Notes: generated by a model not told the origin, from the sequence alone. A stretch of 55,372 nucleotides of DNA from Advenella mandrilli (GCF_016595155.1 NZ_JAENGP010000018.1:1-55372); one strand, 5' to 3'; numbered from the stretch's first letter, positions 42,831-53,209 are shown. Program-made: numbers and translations.

Positions 42831-43508
42831 TCAGGATTTGGCTTCAGCCTGCTCTACAGGAGCCTGTTTACCCTTGTTGTCCATGCGTTGTTCACGTTTT
42901 TCTCTGCGCTCTTCCATGCGTTTTGCACGTTGCTCTTTGCGCTCTTGCATTTTTTGGGCACGATCCTGATAGTATTTACCAACGGTTGTCTGCTGCTCAG
43001 GTGTAAAACTGTCCCATAAAGCCAGCCATTGTGCCTGGTGTGCATCACGTTTTTCCTGCATGGCGGCACGCGATTGTTTTTGTGCTTCCAGCATTGCTTT
43101 AGGATCAAGCTTACCGGATTCGACTTGTTGCTTGCGAAGATCAAACGTTTTCTTGAACATCTCGCGAGGTTCACCACGTGCCTGTTTTTGATTTTCCAGC
43201 GCAGCCTGAAGCTTGGCTTTCTGCTCATCGTTCAGCTTGAGATCATCAACCAGCTGTTGGCTGGCAGGACCAAAACCAGGAATAACAATAGCGGCCTGGG
43301 TACGCATTTGTTTGCCATGATGTTTAAATTGGCCACGCTCACCTTTGTGATATTGACCATACCCATCACCCATTTTCTGGCTCATACCCTGACGGGAACC
43401 GGCATCTTGGGGCTGTGCGACAGCGACTGAAAAGGTTGACCCGATTGCCAATGCTGCGGTGGCAGCAGTAAGAGATTTAACAACGAATGATGAAATTGAT
43501 TTAGCCAT
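42831..43508 (-). CDS. Spy/CpxP-like LTXXQ periplasmic protein
   Basis: The 225-residue precursor has a signal peptide ending at about AVA in VAVAQPQ (residue 31). The mature part is Lys/Arg/Gln/Glu-rich and helical, with two LTXXQ-type motifs (KLNDEQKAKLQ and FTPEQQTTVGKYY). Spy and CpxP are periplasmic chaperones or stress sensors of this type; which one this serves is not clear. The C-terminus is a basic repeat-like run (QERKEQRAKRMEERREKRE). It has its own terminator and a 156-nt upstream region, so it is probably independently expressed, perhaps under envelope stress. Confidence 0.75.
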   Translation of the reverse strand: MAKSISSFVVKSLTAATAALAIGSTFSVAVAQPQDAGSRQGMSQKMGDGYGQYHKGERGQFKHHGKQMRTQAAIVIPGFGPASQQLVDDLKLNDEQKAKLQAALENQKQARGEPREMFKKTFDLRKQQVESGKLDPKAMLEAQKQSRAAMQEKRDAHQAQWLALWDSFTPEQQTTVGKYYQDRAQKMQERKEQRAKRMEERREKREQRMDNKGKQAPVEQAEAKS

Positions 43509-43664
43509 AATAGTAGCTCCTTGGGTTTAATTGATAACGTGAAGCCATTGTGAGACATAACCCGTTTCAAACCAATTTCACTTACGCCGTAATATTTTCA
43601 AATGATTACTGAAAAACCGGAAATTTGAAATAATTGCCGCCTGTTTTCCAGCTTACCTCTTTGC

Positions 43665-44441
43665 TTACTTGTCCCAGGCAGCCAGATATTCCTGCCAATG
43701 CGGTGCATTGATTTCTTCAAGTGTATGCCGAACCAGTTCAACTTCGCGATCGTAGGAAATTTGATCAATTTCTCCGCGGATAAAGCGGAAACGGCAATAA
43801 ACCAGCCATGTATTAACAACATCGGTTTCGCAGTAGGCACGTACCTCATCGGCCTTGCCCTCTTGCCAGGCTGGCCAAACCTGCCCGCCATCCATACCCA
43901 GTTTGCCAGGAAAACCGCAAAGCTTGGCCAGTTGATCTAATGGCGCATTGGCCCTGCCGTTATACTTGGCCAGCAAATCCATTAAATCTATATGCCGATT
44001 ATGATAGCGACTAATGTAATTATTGTATTTAAAGTCGCGATCTTCTTCGCCCATATCCCAATAACGATGAGCCGGCACCCCATGAATCAGGCTTCTGTAA
44101 TGCAATACCGGCAAATCAAACCCGTTGCCATTCCAGCTAACCAGCCGCGGAGTATAGCGCTCTATGGTTTTGAAAAAACCGTTAATTAGTGCAGCTTCAT
44201 CATCATCTGGCTTTCCTAATGTTTTAACCCTGAACCCGCTATCGTCGCGAAAGACACAACCAATCACAGCAATTTTTTGCAAGTGCAAGGGGAAAAAATC
44301 AGAACCAGTTTGCGCTATCCTGATGTCCGTGGCATGCTCAATGACTTCAGCATCGGGCATATCAGGATCCCAGCCATTCAAGCTACGGAGCCCCTGTGCA
44401 TCGGGAATGGTTTCAAGGTCAAAAACAAGAGTGGGAAGCAT
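43665..44441 (-). CDS. PolB-type 3'-5' exonuclease (DEDD superfamily)
   Basis: The protein (258 residues from the ATG at 44441; a TTG gives two more) has a single DEDD exonuclease domain: FDLETIP at the N-terminus, SWNGNGFDLPVLHYR in the middle, and YCETDVVNTWLVY near the end. It lacks a polymerase domain and resembles the stand-alone family described as related to the exonuclease domain of PolB. The substrate (DNA or RNA repair or turnover) is unknown. It lies between nlpD and the Spy-like gene, where rpoS stands in many relatives. Confidence 0.85.
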   Translation of the reverse strand: MLPTLVFDLETIPDAQGLRSLNGWDPDMPDAEVIEHATDIRIAQTGSDFFPLHLQKIAVIGCVFRDDSGFRVKTLGKPDDDEAALINGFFKTIERYTPRLVSWNGNGFDLPVLHYRSLIHGVPAHRYWDMGEEDRDFKYNNYISRYHNRHIDLMDLLAKYNGRANAPLDQLAKLCGFPGKLGMDGGQVWPAWQEGKADEVRAYCETDVVNTWLVYCRFRFIRGEIDQISYDREVELVRHTLEEINAPHWQEYLAAWDK

Positions 44442-44450
44442 AAACAAACT

Positions 44451-45170
44451 TTATTTTGGCAAGTATGACAATGGATTGACTGGCTGACCATTGCGACGGA
44501 TTTCAAAATGCAAGCGTGGGGAAGACGTGTCAGACTGACCCACTTCGGCAATTTTTTCTCCTTTGCTCACCCTTTGCTTATCTTTGACCAGCAACTTGCT
44601 GTTATGTGCATAAGCGGTAATAAAGCCATTACCGTGAGTGATCAGGATAAGATTACCCAAACCACGCAAGCCATTACCCACATAGGAAACGGTTCCTGAA
44701 GCGGCCGCATAGACCGGATCACCCACATTGCCCGCAATATCTATGCCTCGGGTTGAACTGGAATAGCCGGTAATGACATTGCCCTTGATGGGCCACGCCC
44801 AGGAAACCAGACTGGCATCACTGGCCGTGGGCGCAGTCGTTGACACGCTTGTGGCTGCGGGGGCCCTGGCAATCGTGCCAGAACTGGCAGCAGCACCTGA
44901 AGATGAAATATTCAACCGTTGCCCCACCACAAGCTGGGAGGGATCAGGAATATTATTCAATGATTTTAGCTGGGCAACACTCACATTATGCCTGCGTGAA
45001 ATACTGTAAAGTGTATCGCCCCTTTGCACAACATATTGCCCTGCCGATGTCGCGCCACCACCAAGGGTGGATACCGGTGCTTTTCCGGTACCGCCACAAC
45101 CTGCAAGCACGGCAGCCATGAATACAGTACTTAATAACAATGATTTTCTTCTGAACGAATGCATATTCAT
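44451..45170 (-). CDS. nlpD: NlpD-like LysM/M23 lipoprotein, amidase activator
   Basis: The 239-residue precursor has a signal peptide with lipobox LAGC (Cys about 25), one LysM domain (YVVQRGDTLYSISRRHNVS) that binds peptidoglycan, and a C-terminal LytM/M23 domain. The M23 metal site is degenerate: the first zinc His is replaced in STRGIDIAG, while RLHFEIR remains. This is the NlpD pattern: it is thought to activate a cell-wall amidase during division rather than to cleave. It lies after pcm; the exonuclease gene follows within 10 nt. Confidence 0.9.
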   Translation of the reverse strand: MNMHSFRRKSLLLSTVFMAAVLAGCGGTGKAPVSTLGGGATSAGQYVVQRGDTLYSISRRHNVSVAQLKSLNNIPDPSQLVVGQRLNISSSGAAASSGTIARAPAATSVSTTAPTASDASLVSWAWPIKGNVITGYSSSTRGIDIAGNVGDPVYAAASGTVSYVGNGLRGLGNLILITHGNGFITAYAHNSKLLVKDKQRVSKGEKIAEVGQSDTSSPRLHFEIRRNGQPVNPLSYLPK

Positions 45171-45215
45171 AATATCCAGTTTGCCTATTAACTATTAATG
45201 GCAAAAACTCTCCAT

Positions 45216-46088
45216 CTAAGATTGTATACCTGACCGTAACGGAACGAAGCGTACTGCCTCAAGTTCGGAGCGGTCCCAACTTGCTTCACCGGTTCTTTCG
45301 ATAAGAACCAGTCTTTGATTACTGGTGCCTTCAGGGGCAATCAACCTGCCACCTACACTAAGCTGATGTAACAATACACTTGGAATTTCCATGCCGGCTG
45401 CCGCAATGACAATAGCATCAAAAGGCGCATAAGCGGGCAACCCAAGCATACCATCGCCGAATATTAACCTGACCCTGGAAACCAGGCGCAAGTCTCTTAA
45501 ATGCTCACGCGCCATGTCATACAGGCCTTTTATTCGCTCTATACTGTAAACAACAGGAAACAGGTGAGCCATGACCGCAGCCTGGTAACCACACCCCGCC
45601 CCAATTTCCAGGACTTTTTGCGGGTTTCGGTTTTCACACACAATAGACAGCATTCTGGAAATAATCCAGGGCTGGGAAATGGTTTGGGAAAAACCAATCG
45701 GTAAAGCAGCATCTTCGTAGGCCCTGCTGGCCAAACCCTGATCAACAAATATATGCCGGGGTACTACCAGCATGGCCGCCAACACGCGGGTATCGGTGAT
45801 ACCTTTTTGCTTCAGGCGCTCAACCATCTGGTGTCGCAAGCGATCCGAATTCAACCCAAGATTCATGGAGCCCCCTGTGGTACCACCCGCCATGCCTGGC
45901 TTACCCTGCCAGGAAACACTGCTTTGCCCATAAGAAAAAGACTGGGCACCCGATAATATACGCGTATTACTATTAGTAGGGGTGATTTTAATTTTATTTA
46001 CCGCCGATGGACTGACCACTGAGGTTTTTTTAACATCCTTAACATTTTTATTACCATAAACCACAAGATCGTCTATGGGTTTACGCAT
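45216..46088 (-). CDS. pcm: Protein-L-isoaspartate O-methyltransferase
   Basis: Pcm repairs isoaspartyl damage in proteins by SAM-dependent methylation. The start is the ATG at 46088, with GGAGGG 3 nt before it; an upstream GTG (46103) lacks such a site. The 290-residue protein is longer than E. coli Pcm (208) because of an N-terminal extension of about 80 residues rich in Lys, Ser, Asn and Gly. The catalytic region starts with [13 protein letters not shown] and carries [16 protein letters not shown] (SAM site) and [10 protein letters not shown]. The extension looks disordered. The gene overlaps surE by 16 nt. Confidence 0.92.
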   Translation of the reverse strand: MRKPIDDLVVYGNKNVKDVKKTSVVSPSAVNKIKITPTNSNTRILSGAQSFSYGQSSVSWQGKPGMAGGTTGGSMNLGLNSDRLRHQMVERLKQKGITDTRVLAAMLVVPRHIFVDQGLASRAYEDAALPIGFSQTISQPWIISRMLSIVCENRNPQKVLEIGAGCGYQAAVMAHLFPVVYSIERIKGLYDMAREHLRDLRLVSRVRLIFGDGMLGLPAYAPFDAIVIAAAGMEIPSVLLHQLSVGGRLIAPEGTSNQRLVLIERTGEASWDRSELEAVRFVPLRSGIQS

Positions 46089-46834
46089 AAACCCTCCAGC
46101 CACTCATGAGTAACGCCTAACTCATCATAATGCGTCAAATCAAGTCGCAGGGGGGTCACTGATATATGCCCCTGATTGATAACGCCAAAATCGGTATCAC
46201 TGCCCGCATCGGCCACTTCACCGGTAGGACCAATCCAGTAAATGGTTTCTCCGCTGGGATTGGTTGCTTCAATAACCGGCTGGGAGGGATGACGGCGGCC
46301 AAGACGGGAAACCCGGATATTTTCGGGCTCGTGCCTTGGCAAGGGCGGAATATTCACGCTAAGCAAACAGGGTGCCTGACGAGGCTGCTCCAGCTGATGC
46401 TTGACGATATAAGCCGCTATTTCAACGGCCGCTTCAATATGCGGCCAGTTGCGTTCTGTCAGGGAAAAGGCGATGGAAGGAATACCAAACAGATACCCTT
46501 CAGTTGCAGCAGCAACCGTACCTGAATACAGTGTATCTTCGCCTAAATTGGCACCATTGTTAATACCGGACACCACCAGATCGGGTTTATGCTTGAGGAT
46601 GCCCGTTAAGGCTATATGCACACAATCGGAGGGCGTACCGTTAACATAGTAATAACCATTAGCAGCCTGCCGCACGGTTAACGGGCGAGTTAGCGTTAAT
46701 GAGTTGGAAGCACCGCTATGATTGGTTTCTGGCGCAATGACAATGACTTCTGCGAACGATCGTAGCGCCTCTGCCAGTAATTCAACGCCTTTTGCGTTAT
46801 ACCCATCATCGTTAGAGACTAAAATTCGCTTCAT
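46073..46834 (-). CDS. surE: 5'/3'-nucleotidase SurE
   Basis: SurE is a metal-dependent survival phosphatase acting on nucleoside monophosphates and short polyphosphates. From the ATG at 46834 (253 residues) it starts [15 protein letters not shown], with metal-binding Asp residues, and has [15 protein letters not shown] and [19 protein letters not shown]. The frame stays open for 17 more codons but those look unlike the family. It heads surE-pcm-nlpD. Confidence 0.95.
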   Translation of the reverse strand: MKRILVSNDDGYNAKGVELLAEALRSFAEVIVIAPETNHSGASNSLTLTRPLTVRQAANGYYYVNGTPSDCVHIALTGILKHKPDLVVSGINNGANLGEDTLYSGTVAAATEGYLFGIPSIAFSLTERNWPHIEAAVEIAAYIVKHQLEQPRQAPCLLSVNIPPLPRHEPENIRVSRLGRRHPSQPVIEATNPSGETIYWIGPTGEVADAGSDTDFGVINQGHISVTPLRLDLTHYDELGVTHEWLEGLCVNP

Positions 46835-47059
46835 AAGATCCAAACTAGAAAAATAATGGGTTGGAAAGCCCCGAACCCGGAACAAAAGTTGACTTGCTCA
46901 TTGTTTTTATAATTAGCTGATTGCATTTTAAAACAATATAACCTGAATGAACTTGTTTGAATTACATCCTGCAAATATTATCCAAAAATATCCCATGTTG
47001 GCTTAAAAATAAAAATTTTCCTGTTTATAATCTGCTCTTGATTAAAAGAAGGATTCCCG

Positions 47060-47701
47060 ATGAACAGCATACTGGCAAGTATTATCGCCATTATTTTAGC
47101 GTACCTGGCAGGATCGATCCCTTTCGCCATTATTACCAGCAAATTATTTGGCCTGAAAGACCCCCGGACCTTTGGCTCGGGCAACCCGGGCGCCACCAAT
47201 GTGCTCAGGACCGGCAACAAACTAGCCGCCGCACTCACCCTGTTCGGAGATGCCTTCAAGGGGTGGCTGGCGGTATACATAGCCATCAAGTTTGCACCCG
47301 ACCTTAATCTTACTGTCACCGGTGTTGCGCTGGTTGCCCTGGCTGTTTTCCTGGGGCACTTGCATTCCGTCTTTCTTAAATTCAAAGGCGGCAAAGGCGT
47401 GGCAACCGCCATCGGTATTTTGCTGGCTATCCAGCCCTGGCTGGCCATGGCCACCCTAGCCACCTGGATTATTATTGCGGTATTTTTCAGGTACTCTTCT
47501 TTGGCTGCCATTATTGCCGCCATTTTTGCGCCCTTTTACTACTATGCCGGCCACCAGATAGCCTGGTACCGCTTGCCTGAAATTTTTTGGGTGATATGCC
47601 TTATTTCTTTTCTGCTTATTTACAAGCACAAAAAAAACATTGCCAACCTGCTGGCAGGCACAGAATCAAGGCTCGGCCAAAAAAACAGGCAAAAAACTTA
47701 A
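47060..47701 (+). CDS. plsY: Acyl-phosphate glycerol-3-phosphate acyltransferase
   Basis: PlsY transfers an acyl group from acyl-phosphate to glycerol-3-phosphate, the first step of phospholipid synthesis in the inner membrane. The 213-residue protein has about five membrane helices and the family motifs GSIPFA near the start, [13 protein letters not shown] and the later [15 protein letters not shown]. It is convergent with tsaD; their stop codons overlap (TTAA). Confidence 0.95.
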   Translation: MNSILASIIAIILAYLAGSIPFAIITSKLFGLKDPRTFGSGNPGATNVLRTGNKLAAALTLFGDAFKGWLAVYIAIKFAPDLNLTVTGVALVALAVFLGHLHSVFLKFKGGKGVATAIGILLAIQPWLAMATLATWIIIAVFFRYSSLAAIIAAIFAPFYYYAGHQIAWYRLPEIFWVICLISFLLIYKHKKNIANLLAGTESRLGQKNRQKT

Positions 47702-48726
47702 ACCTCGGCAAGATCCCAGCGGGGCTTTACCGTAAACGCATAAGCGCGATGACCAAGATCCACCAGCCCCGCCTTTACCCGTTCTGCTGCAGCATGCGCA
47801 ATCATTGCGCCGTTGTCGGTACACAGGGCAAGGGGCGGAAAGAACACCTGCCCGCCCTGCTTGGCCATTTCACGACGTAAATAACTGCGCAATTGACTGT
47901 TTGCGCCAACCCCACCTGCCACCACCAGCCTTTTGAGTTTGGCTTGCTTCATGGCCTTGATCACCTTGTGACCCAATACATCAACAATGGCCTGTTGCGT
48001 TGAGGCCGCCAGATTGGCCCTGTCCTGTTCACTCAAAGCCCCCCCCTGCTCTATTTTACGTAGCGTGGTTAGCACCGCTGTTTTCAGGCCACTAAAGCTG
48101 AAATCAAGGTCTGGACTATGCATCATGGGACGCGGCAAGGCATAAGCGGCAGGATCACCTTTTTCGGCCAGGCGGGAAAGCGCTGGCCCGCCGGGATAAG
48201 GCAAGCCCATGAGTTTAGCCGATTTATCGAAAGCCTCTCCGGCAGCGTCATCAAGGGTTTCACCCAGCAATTCGTACTGCCCAACACCATTCACCCGCAT
48301 AATTTGCGTATGTCCGCCGGAAACCAGCAAGGCCACAAAAGGAAACCCGGGAACCTCATCAGCCAGCATGGGGGAAAGCAAATGCCCCTCTAGGTGATGA
48401 ATAGGAATGACCGGTAAATTATGGGTCCAGGCAAAGGCCTGCGCCACCGATGCACCCACCAACAAGGCACCGGCAAGACCGGGACCCGCCGTATAGGCAA
48501 CGGCATTAATATCATTAATGGTTAAACCGGATTTTTCAAGGACCTCTCGGGTTAACGGCAACACACGCCGGATATGGTCACGCGAGGCCAGTTCTGGCAC
48601 AACGCCACCATACGCCTGATGCATGGCAATCTGGCTATGCAGGGCATGGGCAAGCAAGCCCTTTTCTGTATTGACAATGGCCACGCCTGTTTCATCACAG
48701 GAACTTTCAAAACCGATAATATTCAT
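47698..48726 (-). CDS. tsaD: tRNA threonylcarbamoyladenosine synthase subunit TsaD
   Basis: TsaD transfers threonylcarbamoyl to A37 of tRNAs that read ANN codons, with TsaB, TsaC and TsaE. The 342-residue protein has [14 protein letters not shown], the metal-binding His pair in [14 protein letters not shown] and the C-terminal CTDNGAMIA. Length is normal. The end overlaps plsY by four bases in opposite orientation. No rpsU neighbours it, unlike in some proteobacteria. Confidence 0.97.
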   Translation of the reverse strand: MNIIGFESSCDETGVAIVNTEKGLLAHALHSQIAMHQAYGGVVPELASRDHIRRVLPLTREVLEKSGLTINDINAVAYTAGPGLAGALLVGASVAQAFAWTHNLPVIPIHHLEGHLLSPMLADEVPGFPFVALLVSGGHTQIMRVNGVGQYELLGETLDDAAGEAFDKSAKLMGLPYPGGPALSRLAEKGDPAAYALPRPMMHSPDLDFSFSGLKTAVLTTLRKIEQGGALSEQDRANLAASTQQAIVDVLGHKVIKAMKQAKLKRLVVAGGVGANSQLRSYLRREMAKQGGQVFFPPLALCTDNGAMIAHAAAERVKAGLVDLGHRAYAFTVKPRWDLAEV

Positions 48727-48872
48727 TATTTCAAATTAAAAACAGCCATTTCAGGCTAAATGGGACATGAGCGGAAAACCCTGCCAGCAGCACCAGCCAA
48801 AACGATTATGCCGCTGTTGTGTTGCTTATTAAAGACGCAAGCGTACAAATACGCCAGCCATGCGCCTTTTTA

Positions 48873-48931
48873 TTGATGAAGGATACACCGTGTACGTTAA
48901 AGTACGTATTTTACACGTTGTTCTTCATCAA
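48873..48931 (+). promoter_or_regulatory. Long inverted repeat just before the azgA-type Shine-Dalgarno
   Basis: Nine-base arms TTGATGAAG (48873-48881) and CTTCATCAA (48923-48931) enclose a second repeat, CGTGTA / TACACG. The right arm ends 3 nt before the AGGAG ribosome site at 48935-48939. In RNA it would form a stem beside the start region; in DNA it could be an operator. Confidence 0.5.
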
Positions 48932-48946
48932 ATAGGAGTAATACCC

Positions 48947-50236
48947 ATGCTTGAGTCACTGTTTAAGCTACGGGAACATTCAACCGATGCCCGGACAGAG
49001 GTTCTGGCCGGCGTGACCACTTTCCTGACCATGGCCTATATTATCTTTGTCAACCCGGAAATCCTCGCGACAACCGGTATGGACAAAGGTGCCGTATTTG
49101 TGGCCACTTGCCTGGCGGCTGCCCTGGGTTGCTTTATCATGGCGTTTCTGGCCAACTGGCCCATCGGTATGGCCCCCGGCATGGGACTGAATGCGTTCTT
49201 TGCATTCGGGGTGGTGGGCGCCATGGGTTATACGTGGCAACAGGCGCTTGGCGCCGTCTTCGTATCCGGTGTTATTTTCCTGGTTCTTTCCGCTTCCGGT
49301 TTGCGAAAATGGCTCATTGAAGGTATTCCCAAGTCCCTCAGGGCCGCTATTGTGGCGGGCATTGGCCTGTTCCTGGCCCTGATTGCCCTTAAATCAGCCG
49401 GCATTGTGGTGGGCAATGATGCCACCCTGGTATCCCAGGGCGATTTAAGCTCACCCACGGTATTGCTGGCCATTCTGGGCTTCTTTATTATTGCGGTTCT
49501 GGATGCAATGAAAATCAAGGGTGCCATCCTGATCGGGATCCTGGCCATTACTGTTTTATCGGCCATCCTGGGTTATAGCCCGCCCATTTCAGGCATTGTT
49601 TCCATGCCACCAAGTGTTGCCCCCACTTTCCTTCAGCTTGATATTGCCGGTGTACTTAATCATGGCTTCCTGAACGTCATTCTGGTATTTGTGCTGGTAG
49701 AGGTATTTGATGCCACCGGTACCCTGATTGGCGTGGCAAAACGGGCCAACTTGCTACCTGAAGGCAAGCCCAACAAACTGGGACGCGCCCTGTTTGCCGA
49801 TAGCAGCGCCATTTTAGCGGGCTCTTTAATTGGTACCAGCAGCACCACCGCCTTTGTAGAAAGCGCAGCCGGTGTACAGGCAGGCGGCCGTACCGGCATG
49901 ACTGCCCTGGTCATTGGTATTTTGTTCCTGCTCTGCCTTTTCTTTGCGCCGCTGGCCAGTATTGTCCCTGCCTATGCAACCGCGCCAGCACTGCTTTATG
50001 TGGCCGGCTTAATGATTAGGGATCTGACCGAAGTGGAATGGTCTGACGTTACTGAAGCCATTCCAGCCTCCCTGACCGCCATCATTATGCCCTTTACCTA
50101 TTCAATTGCCGAAGGCATTGCTTTTGGGTTTATCAGCTACGTCGTGATGAAAATGGGTACGGGCAGGATGAAAGAGCTGCATATTGCCAGCATTATTGTT
50201 GCCGCACTGTTTGTTATCCGGTTTATTCTGGAATAA
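48947..50236 (+). CDS. AzgA-type purine permease (NCS2/AzgA family)
   Basis: From the ATG at 48947 (AGGAG 7 nt upstream) the 429-residue protein has 12-14 hydrophobic helices with the family markers TTFLTMAYIIFVNPEILA at residues 24-41, APGMGLNAFFAF and FVESAAGVQAGGRTG. Relatives take up adenine, guanine or hypoxanthine with protons. An earlier in-frame ATG (48860) would run through the inverted repeat and is less likely. Its leader carries a long inverted repeat. Confidence 0.9.
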   Translation: MLESLFKLREHSTDARTEVLAGVTTFLTMAYIIFVNPEILATTGMDKGAVFVATCLAAALGCFIMAFLANWPIGMAPGMGLNAFFAFGVVGAMGYTWQQALGAVFVSGVIFLVLSASGLRKWLIEGIPKSLRAAIVAGIGLFLALIALKSAGIVVGNDATLVSQGDLSSPTVLLAILGFFIIAVLDAMKIKGAILIGILAITVLSAILGYSPPISGIVSMPPSVAPTFLQLDIAGVLNHGFLNVILVFVLVEVFDATGTLIGVAKRANLLPEGKPNKLGRALFADSSAILAGSLIGTSSTTAFVESAAGVQAGGRTGMTALVIGILFLLCLFFAPLASIVPAYATAPALLYVAGLMIRDLTEVEWSDVTEAIPASLTAIIMPFTYSIAEGIAFGFISYVVMKMGTGRMKELHIASIIVAALFVIRFILE

Positions 50237-50302
50237 ACAAACGTTTTAACAGGCATTAGCGCTTTATTCTGACCAACCAACTATCGGGCCTGAGACAAAA
50301 CA

Positions 50303-50335
50303 AAACCGGCATTGCATTGCAAGCAATGCCGGTTT
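50303..50335 (+). terminator. Hairpin after the purine permease gene
   Basis: A perfect 13-bp stem (AAACCGGCATTGC with its complement) has a 7-nt loop, 66 nt past the permease stop. No strong T-run follows (AATAATTT), so it may be a weak terminator or an mRNA-stabilising hairpin. Confidence 0.55.
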
Positions 50336-50437
50336 AATAATTTGGCTATGGCATCGATATAAAAATTCAACTTTAATTTGGCGTCTTCAGCCCACATTTA
50401 CAGTTACTATACAAATTTAACTTCCGGAACATGCATC

Positions 50438-50824
50438 ATGGCCATTAAAGAACTTACCCAGACAACCTTTGAGGATGCCATCAAAGACGACAACATCCTG
50501 ATTATTGATTTCTGGGCCCCCTGGTGTGGACCTTGCCGTCAATTTGCACCCGTTTTTGAAAAAGCGGCAGAAAAATTCACGAATATTGAATTTGCCAAAA
50601 TCAATACCGAAGAAGAACAGGAGCTGGCCGGCGCACTCAGGATCCGCTCTATTCCCACCCTGATGGTTTTTCGTGAAAAAGTCCTGATGTTTTCCCAGGC
50701 AGGTGCCCTGCCCCCCAATCAACTGGATGAATTGCTCACCAAAATCCAGGAAATTGACATGGAAAAAGTGCATCAGGAAATTGCCATTGCACAAGCAAAG
50801 GCAGACGAAGAAAACCAAGCCTGA
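50438..50824 (+). CDS. Thioredoxin family protein
   Basis: From the ATG at 50438 (CGGAAC upstream) the 128-residue protein is a cytoplasmic thioredoxin with the canonical active site WCGPC (Cys30 and Cys33). IIDFWAPWCGPC and the later cis-proline segment RSIPTLMVF fit. The C-terminus has an extra helical tail of about 20 residues rich in Gln, Glu and Ala. No signal peptide is seen. It is a single gene between the permease and yigZ; its partner reductase is not in the window. Confidence 0.9.
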   Translation: MAIKELTQTTFEDAIKDDNILIIDFWAPWCGPCRQFAPVFEKAAEKFTNIEFAKINTEEEQELAGALRIRSIPTLMVFREKVLMFSQAGALPPNQLDELLTKIQEIDMEKVHQEIAIAQAKADEENQA

Positions 50825-50943
50825 ACTTAAGCCTGCGTTATCTTTATCAGAAGATGGCAGGCACACAGCCTGCCTGGTTTCCAAAATAACGGCAATTATT
50901 TATTTACCGGATTGCGCGAAAAGCCCCGTCGTTCAGACGGGTG

Positions 50944-51543
50944 TCAGGACTGCCCGATTTCGTCAGGAAAATACCACTGCCCCTTTCCCTTGGTCAGGTT
51001 AATAAAAACCTGCTCAAGCGGCTTTACCTGATCAATAGGTATTTCCAATGTCATGGTAATACCCGTATTGGTATAAATTTCATCACCAATTTTTGCGTCA
51101 GTCTGGGCAATACGTGACTTGACCAGCGCCATTTCCGAGAACAGGCAGGAACAAATCACGGTTTTTGTTTCTATAATTTCATGCTGTGGGGCTTCACGCA
51201 GACATTTTGCCGCGCAACCGCCATAAGCCCGAACCAGGCCACCTGTACCCAGCTTGATACCGCCAAAATAACGAATAAGCAATACGGCGACATTGGTCAG
51301 ATCCTGGCCTTCTATGGCCTGCAAAATAGGTCGCCCGGCCGTTCCGCCCGGTTCGCCATCGTCATTAAAACGATAGTTCTGGCCTACCTTGAAGGCCCAG
51401 CAATTATGGGTTGCTTCAGGCTCATGAAGCCGGGCGAAGAAGTCTAGCGCTTCCTCTGAAGAAGAGACCGGCATGGCGTGCGCAATAAACCGGCTTTTTT
51501 TAATCTCTTCTTCAAACGAAAAGGGAGCTGACAGCGTCTTCAT
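50944..51543 (-). CDS. yigZ: YigZ/IMPACT family protein
   Basis: The 199-residue protein has the UPF0029 domain with HNCWAFKVGQNYRFNDDGEPGGTAG split over residues 41-65, and LIRYFGGIKLGTGGLVRAYG. The C-terminal DUF1949-like region follows. In eukaryotes IMPACT regulates translation control; the bacterial function is uncertain. Its ATG overlaps the ybiT-like stop by one base (TAATG), so the two are probably coupled. Confidence 0.93.
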   Translation of the reverse strand: MKTLSAPFSFEEEIKKSRFIAHAMPVSSSEEALDFFARLHEPEATHNCWAFKVGQNYRFNDDGEPGGTAGRPILQAIEGQDLTNVAVLLIRYFGGIKLGTGGLVRAYGGCAAKCLREAPQHEIIETKTVICSCLFSEMALVKSRIAQTDAKIGDEIYTNTGITMTLEIPIDQVKPLEQVFINLTKGKGQWYFPDEIGQS

Positions 51544-53144
51544 TAACCATCAATACCGCGCGAAGACAGATAATCTTCATAATTACCGTGATAATCTACA
51601 ATCTCGCCATTAGGCATGATTTCAATAATACGGTCGGCCAAGCCTGAAACGAACTCCCTGTCATGCGAAACAAAGATCAATGTGCCGGCATATTTTTCAA
51701 GGGCAAACTGCAATGATTCGATGGACTCCATATCCAGGTGGTTGGTGGGTTCGTCTAGTAACAGCACATTATGCCGTCCAAGCATGAGACGGCCAAATGT
51801 CATGCGGTTTTTTTCGCCTCCTGACAAAACCTTGACCTGCTTGACGATATCATCAGCCGAAAACAGCAGGCGTCCCAACACCGAGCGAATAGCCTGGTCT
51901 TCATCACCTGGTTTGCGATACTGTCCCATCCAGTCAAACACATTAATTTCGGCCTGGAAGTAATCGGAAACGTCTTGGGCCATGTAGCCGATATCGGCAT
52001 TTTCAGACCACTTAACCGTACCACTGTCCGGTTTTAAGTCACTGGCAAACAATCTTAACAGCGTTGTTTTTCCCACGCCGTTGGCACCAATAATGGCAAT
52101 TTTCTGGCCTGCTTCTATCATGGCTGAAAAGTGATTAATAACCGGTGCATCAAAGGCCTTGCTGGCTTTATCTACCGTTACTGCCAGACGATGCAGGACT
52201 TTTTCCTGTTCGAACCTGATGTAAGGGTTCTGGCGTGAAGACGGTTTGACCTCAACGGTTTCAGATTTGATGCGGTCAATTTGCTTCAGGCGCGACGTAG
52301 CCTGGCGTGCCTTGGATTTATTGGCGGCAAAACGACGCACAAAATCCTGCAACTCTGTCACCCGCTCTTTAGCCTTGGCATTATCAGAGGTCAGCCTTTC
52401 ACGGGCCTGGGTGGAAGCCAGCATATAATCGTCATAGTTGCCCGGATAAATACGGATTTCACGATAATCAAGGTCAGCCATATGGGTACACACCTGATTC
52501 AGGAAGTGACGGTCGTGACTGATAATAATCATGGTGCTTTGATAACTGTTCAGCACCCCTTCAAGCCAGCGAATGGTATTGATATCCAGGTTGTTGGTGG
52601 GTTCATCAAGCAGCAGGACATCGGGGTTGGAAAACAGGGCCTGCGCCAGCAACACCCGCAGTTTCCAACCTGGTGCAATTTCTTTCATGGGCAAATTATG
52701 CTGTTCAACAGGTATTTCCAACCCAAGCAATAATTCACCGGCACGGGCCTCGGCCGTATAACCATCGTATTCGGCAAATTTAGCCTCCAACTCGGCAGCA
52801 TGCATATAATCGTCATCGGTGGCTTCAAGATTGGCGTAAATGGCGTCACGCTGGCTCATGGCCTCCCACATTTCAACGTGGCCCATCATGACCACATCAA
52901 GCACACGAATTTCTTCGTAGGCAAATTGGTCTTGACGCAGTTTACCCAGGCGTACACCAGGATCCAATGAAACATTACCGGAGCTCGCGTCCAGGTCACC
53001 ACCAATAATTTTCATGAAAGTGGATTTACCGGAACCATTGGCACCAATCAGGCCATAACGGTTGCCTCCACCGAATTTAACACTGACATTTTCGAACAGG
53101 GGTTTGGGGCCGAATTGAATGGTAAGATTTGCTGTAGAGATCAC
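51543..53144 (-). CDS. ybiT: ABC-F ATPase, YbiT type
   Basis: The 533-residue protein has two ABC domains without membrane segments, each with Walker A (GANGSGKST and GANGVGKTT) and signature-like motifs (LSGGEKNR in the second). [11 protein letters not shown] and [11 protein letters not shown] are the Walker B segments. ABC-F proteins bind the ribosomal E site and ease translation of difficult sequences; the length and the segment [20 protein letters not shown] match YbiT as I recall it. It starts with GTG and lies upstream of yigZ, overlapping it by one base. Confidence 0.93.
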   Translation of the reverse strand: MISTANLTIQFGPKPLFENVSVKFGGGNRYGLIGANGSGKSTFMKIIGGDLDASSGNVSLDPGVRLGKLRQDQFAYEEIRVLDVVMMGHVEMWEAMSQRDAIYANLEATDDDYMHAAELEAKFAEYDGYTAEARAGELLLGLEIPVEQHNLPMKEIAPGWKLRVLLAQALFSNPDVLLLDEPTNNLDINTIRWLEGVLNSYQSTMIIISHDRHFLNQVCTHMADLDYREIRIYPGNYDDYMLASTQARERLTSDNAKAKERVTELQDFVRRFAANKSKARQATSRLKQIDRIKSETVEVKPSSRQNPYIRFEQEKVLHRLAVTVDKASKAFDAPVINHFSAMIEAGQKIAIIGANGVGKTTLLRLFASDLKPDSGTVKWSENADIGYMAQDVSDYFQAEINVFDWMGQYRKPGDEDQAIRSVLGRLLFSADDIVKQVKVLSGGEKNRMTFGRLMLGRHNVLLLDEPTNHLDMESIESLQFALEKYAGTLIFVSHDREFVSGLADRIIEIMPNGEIVDYHGNYEDYLSSRGIDG

Positions 53145-53173
53145 GATAGTTTTTTAATGGAAAAGTTGCTTGC

Positions 53174-53209
53174 AAAGAAAAATGCCTTTTCCTGAGGGAA
53201 AAGACATTT
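53174..53209 (-). terminator. Terminator after tadA-ldcA
   Basis: On the minus strand a 13-bp stem (one mismatch) around a CTCA loop is followed by TTCTTT. It separates ldcA from the ybiT-yigZ unit. Confidence 0.8.

Noticed and set aside
46978-47523. 181-codon frame antisense to plsY
   Set aside because: Mirrors the codon pattern of plsY, which has clear family motifs; a shadow frame.
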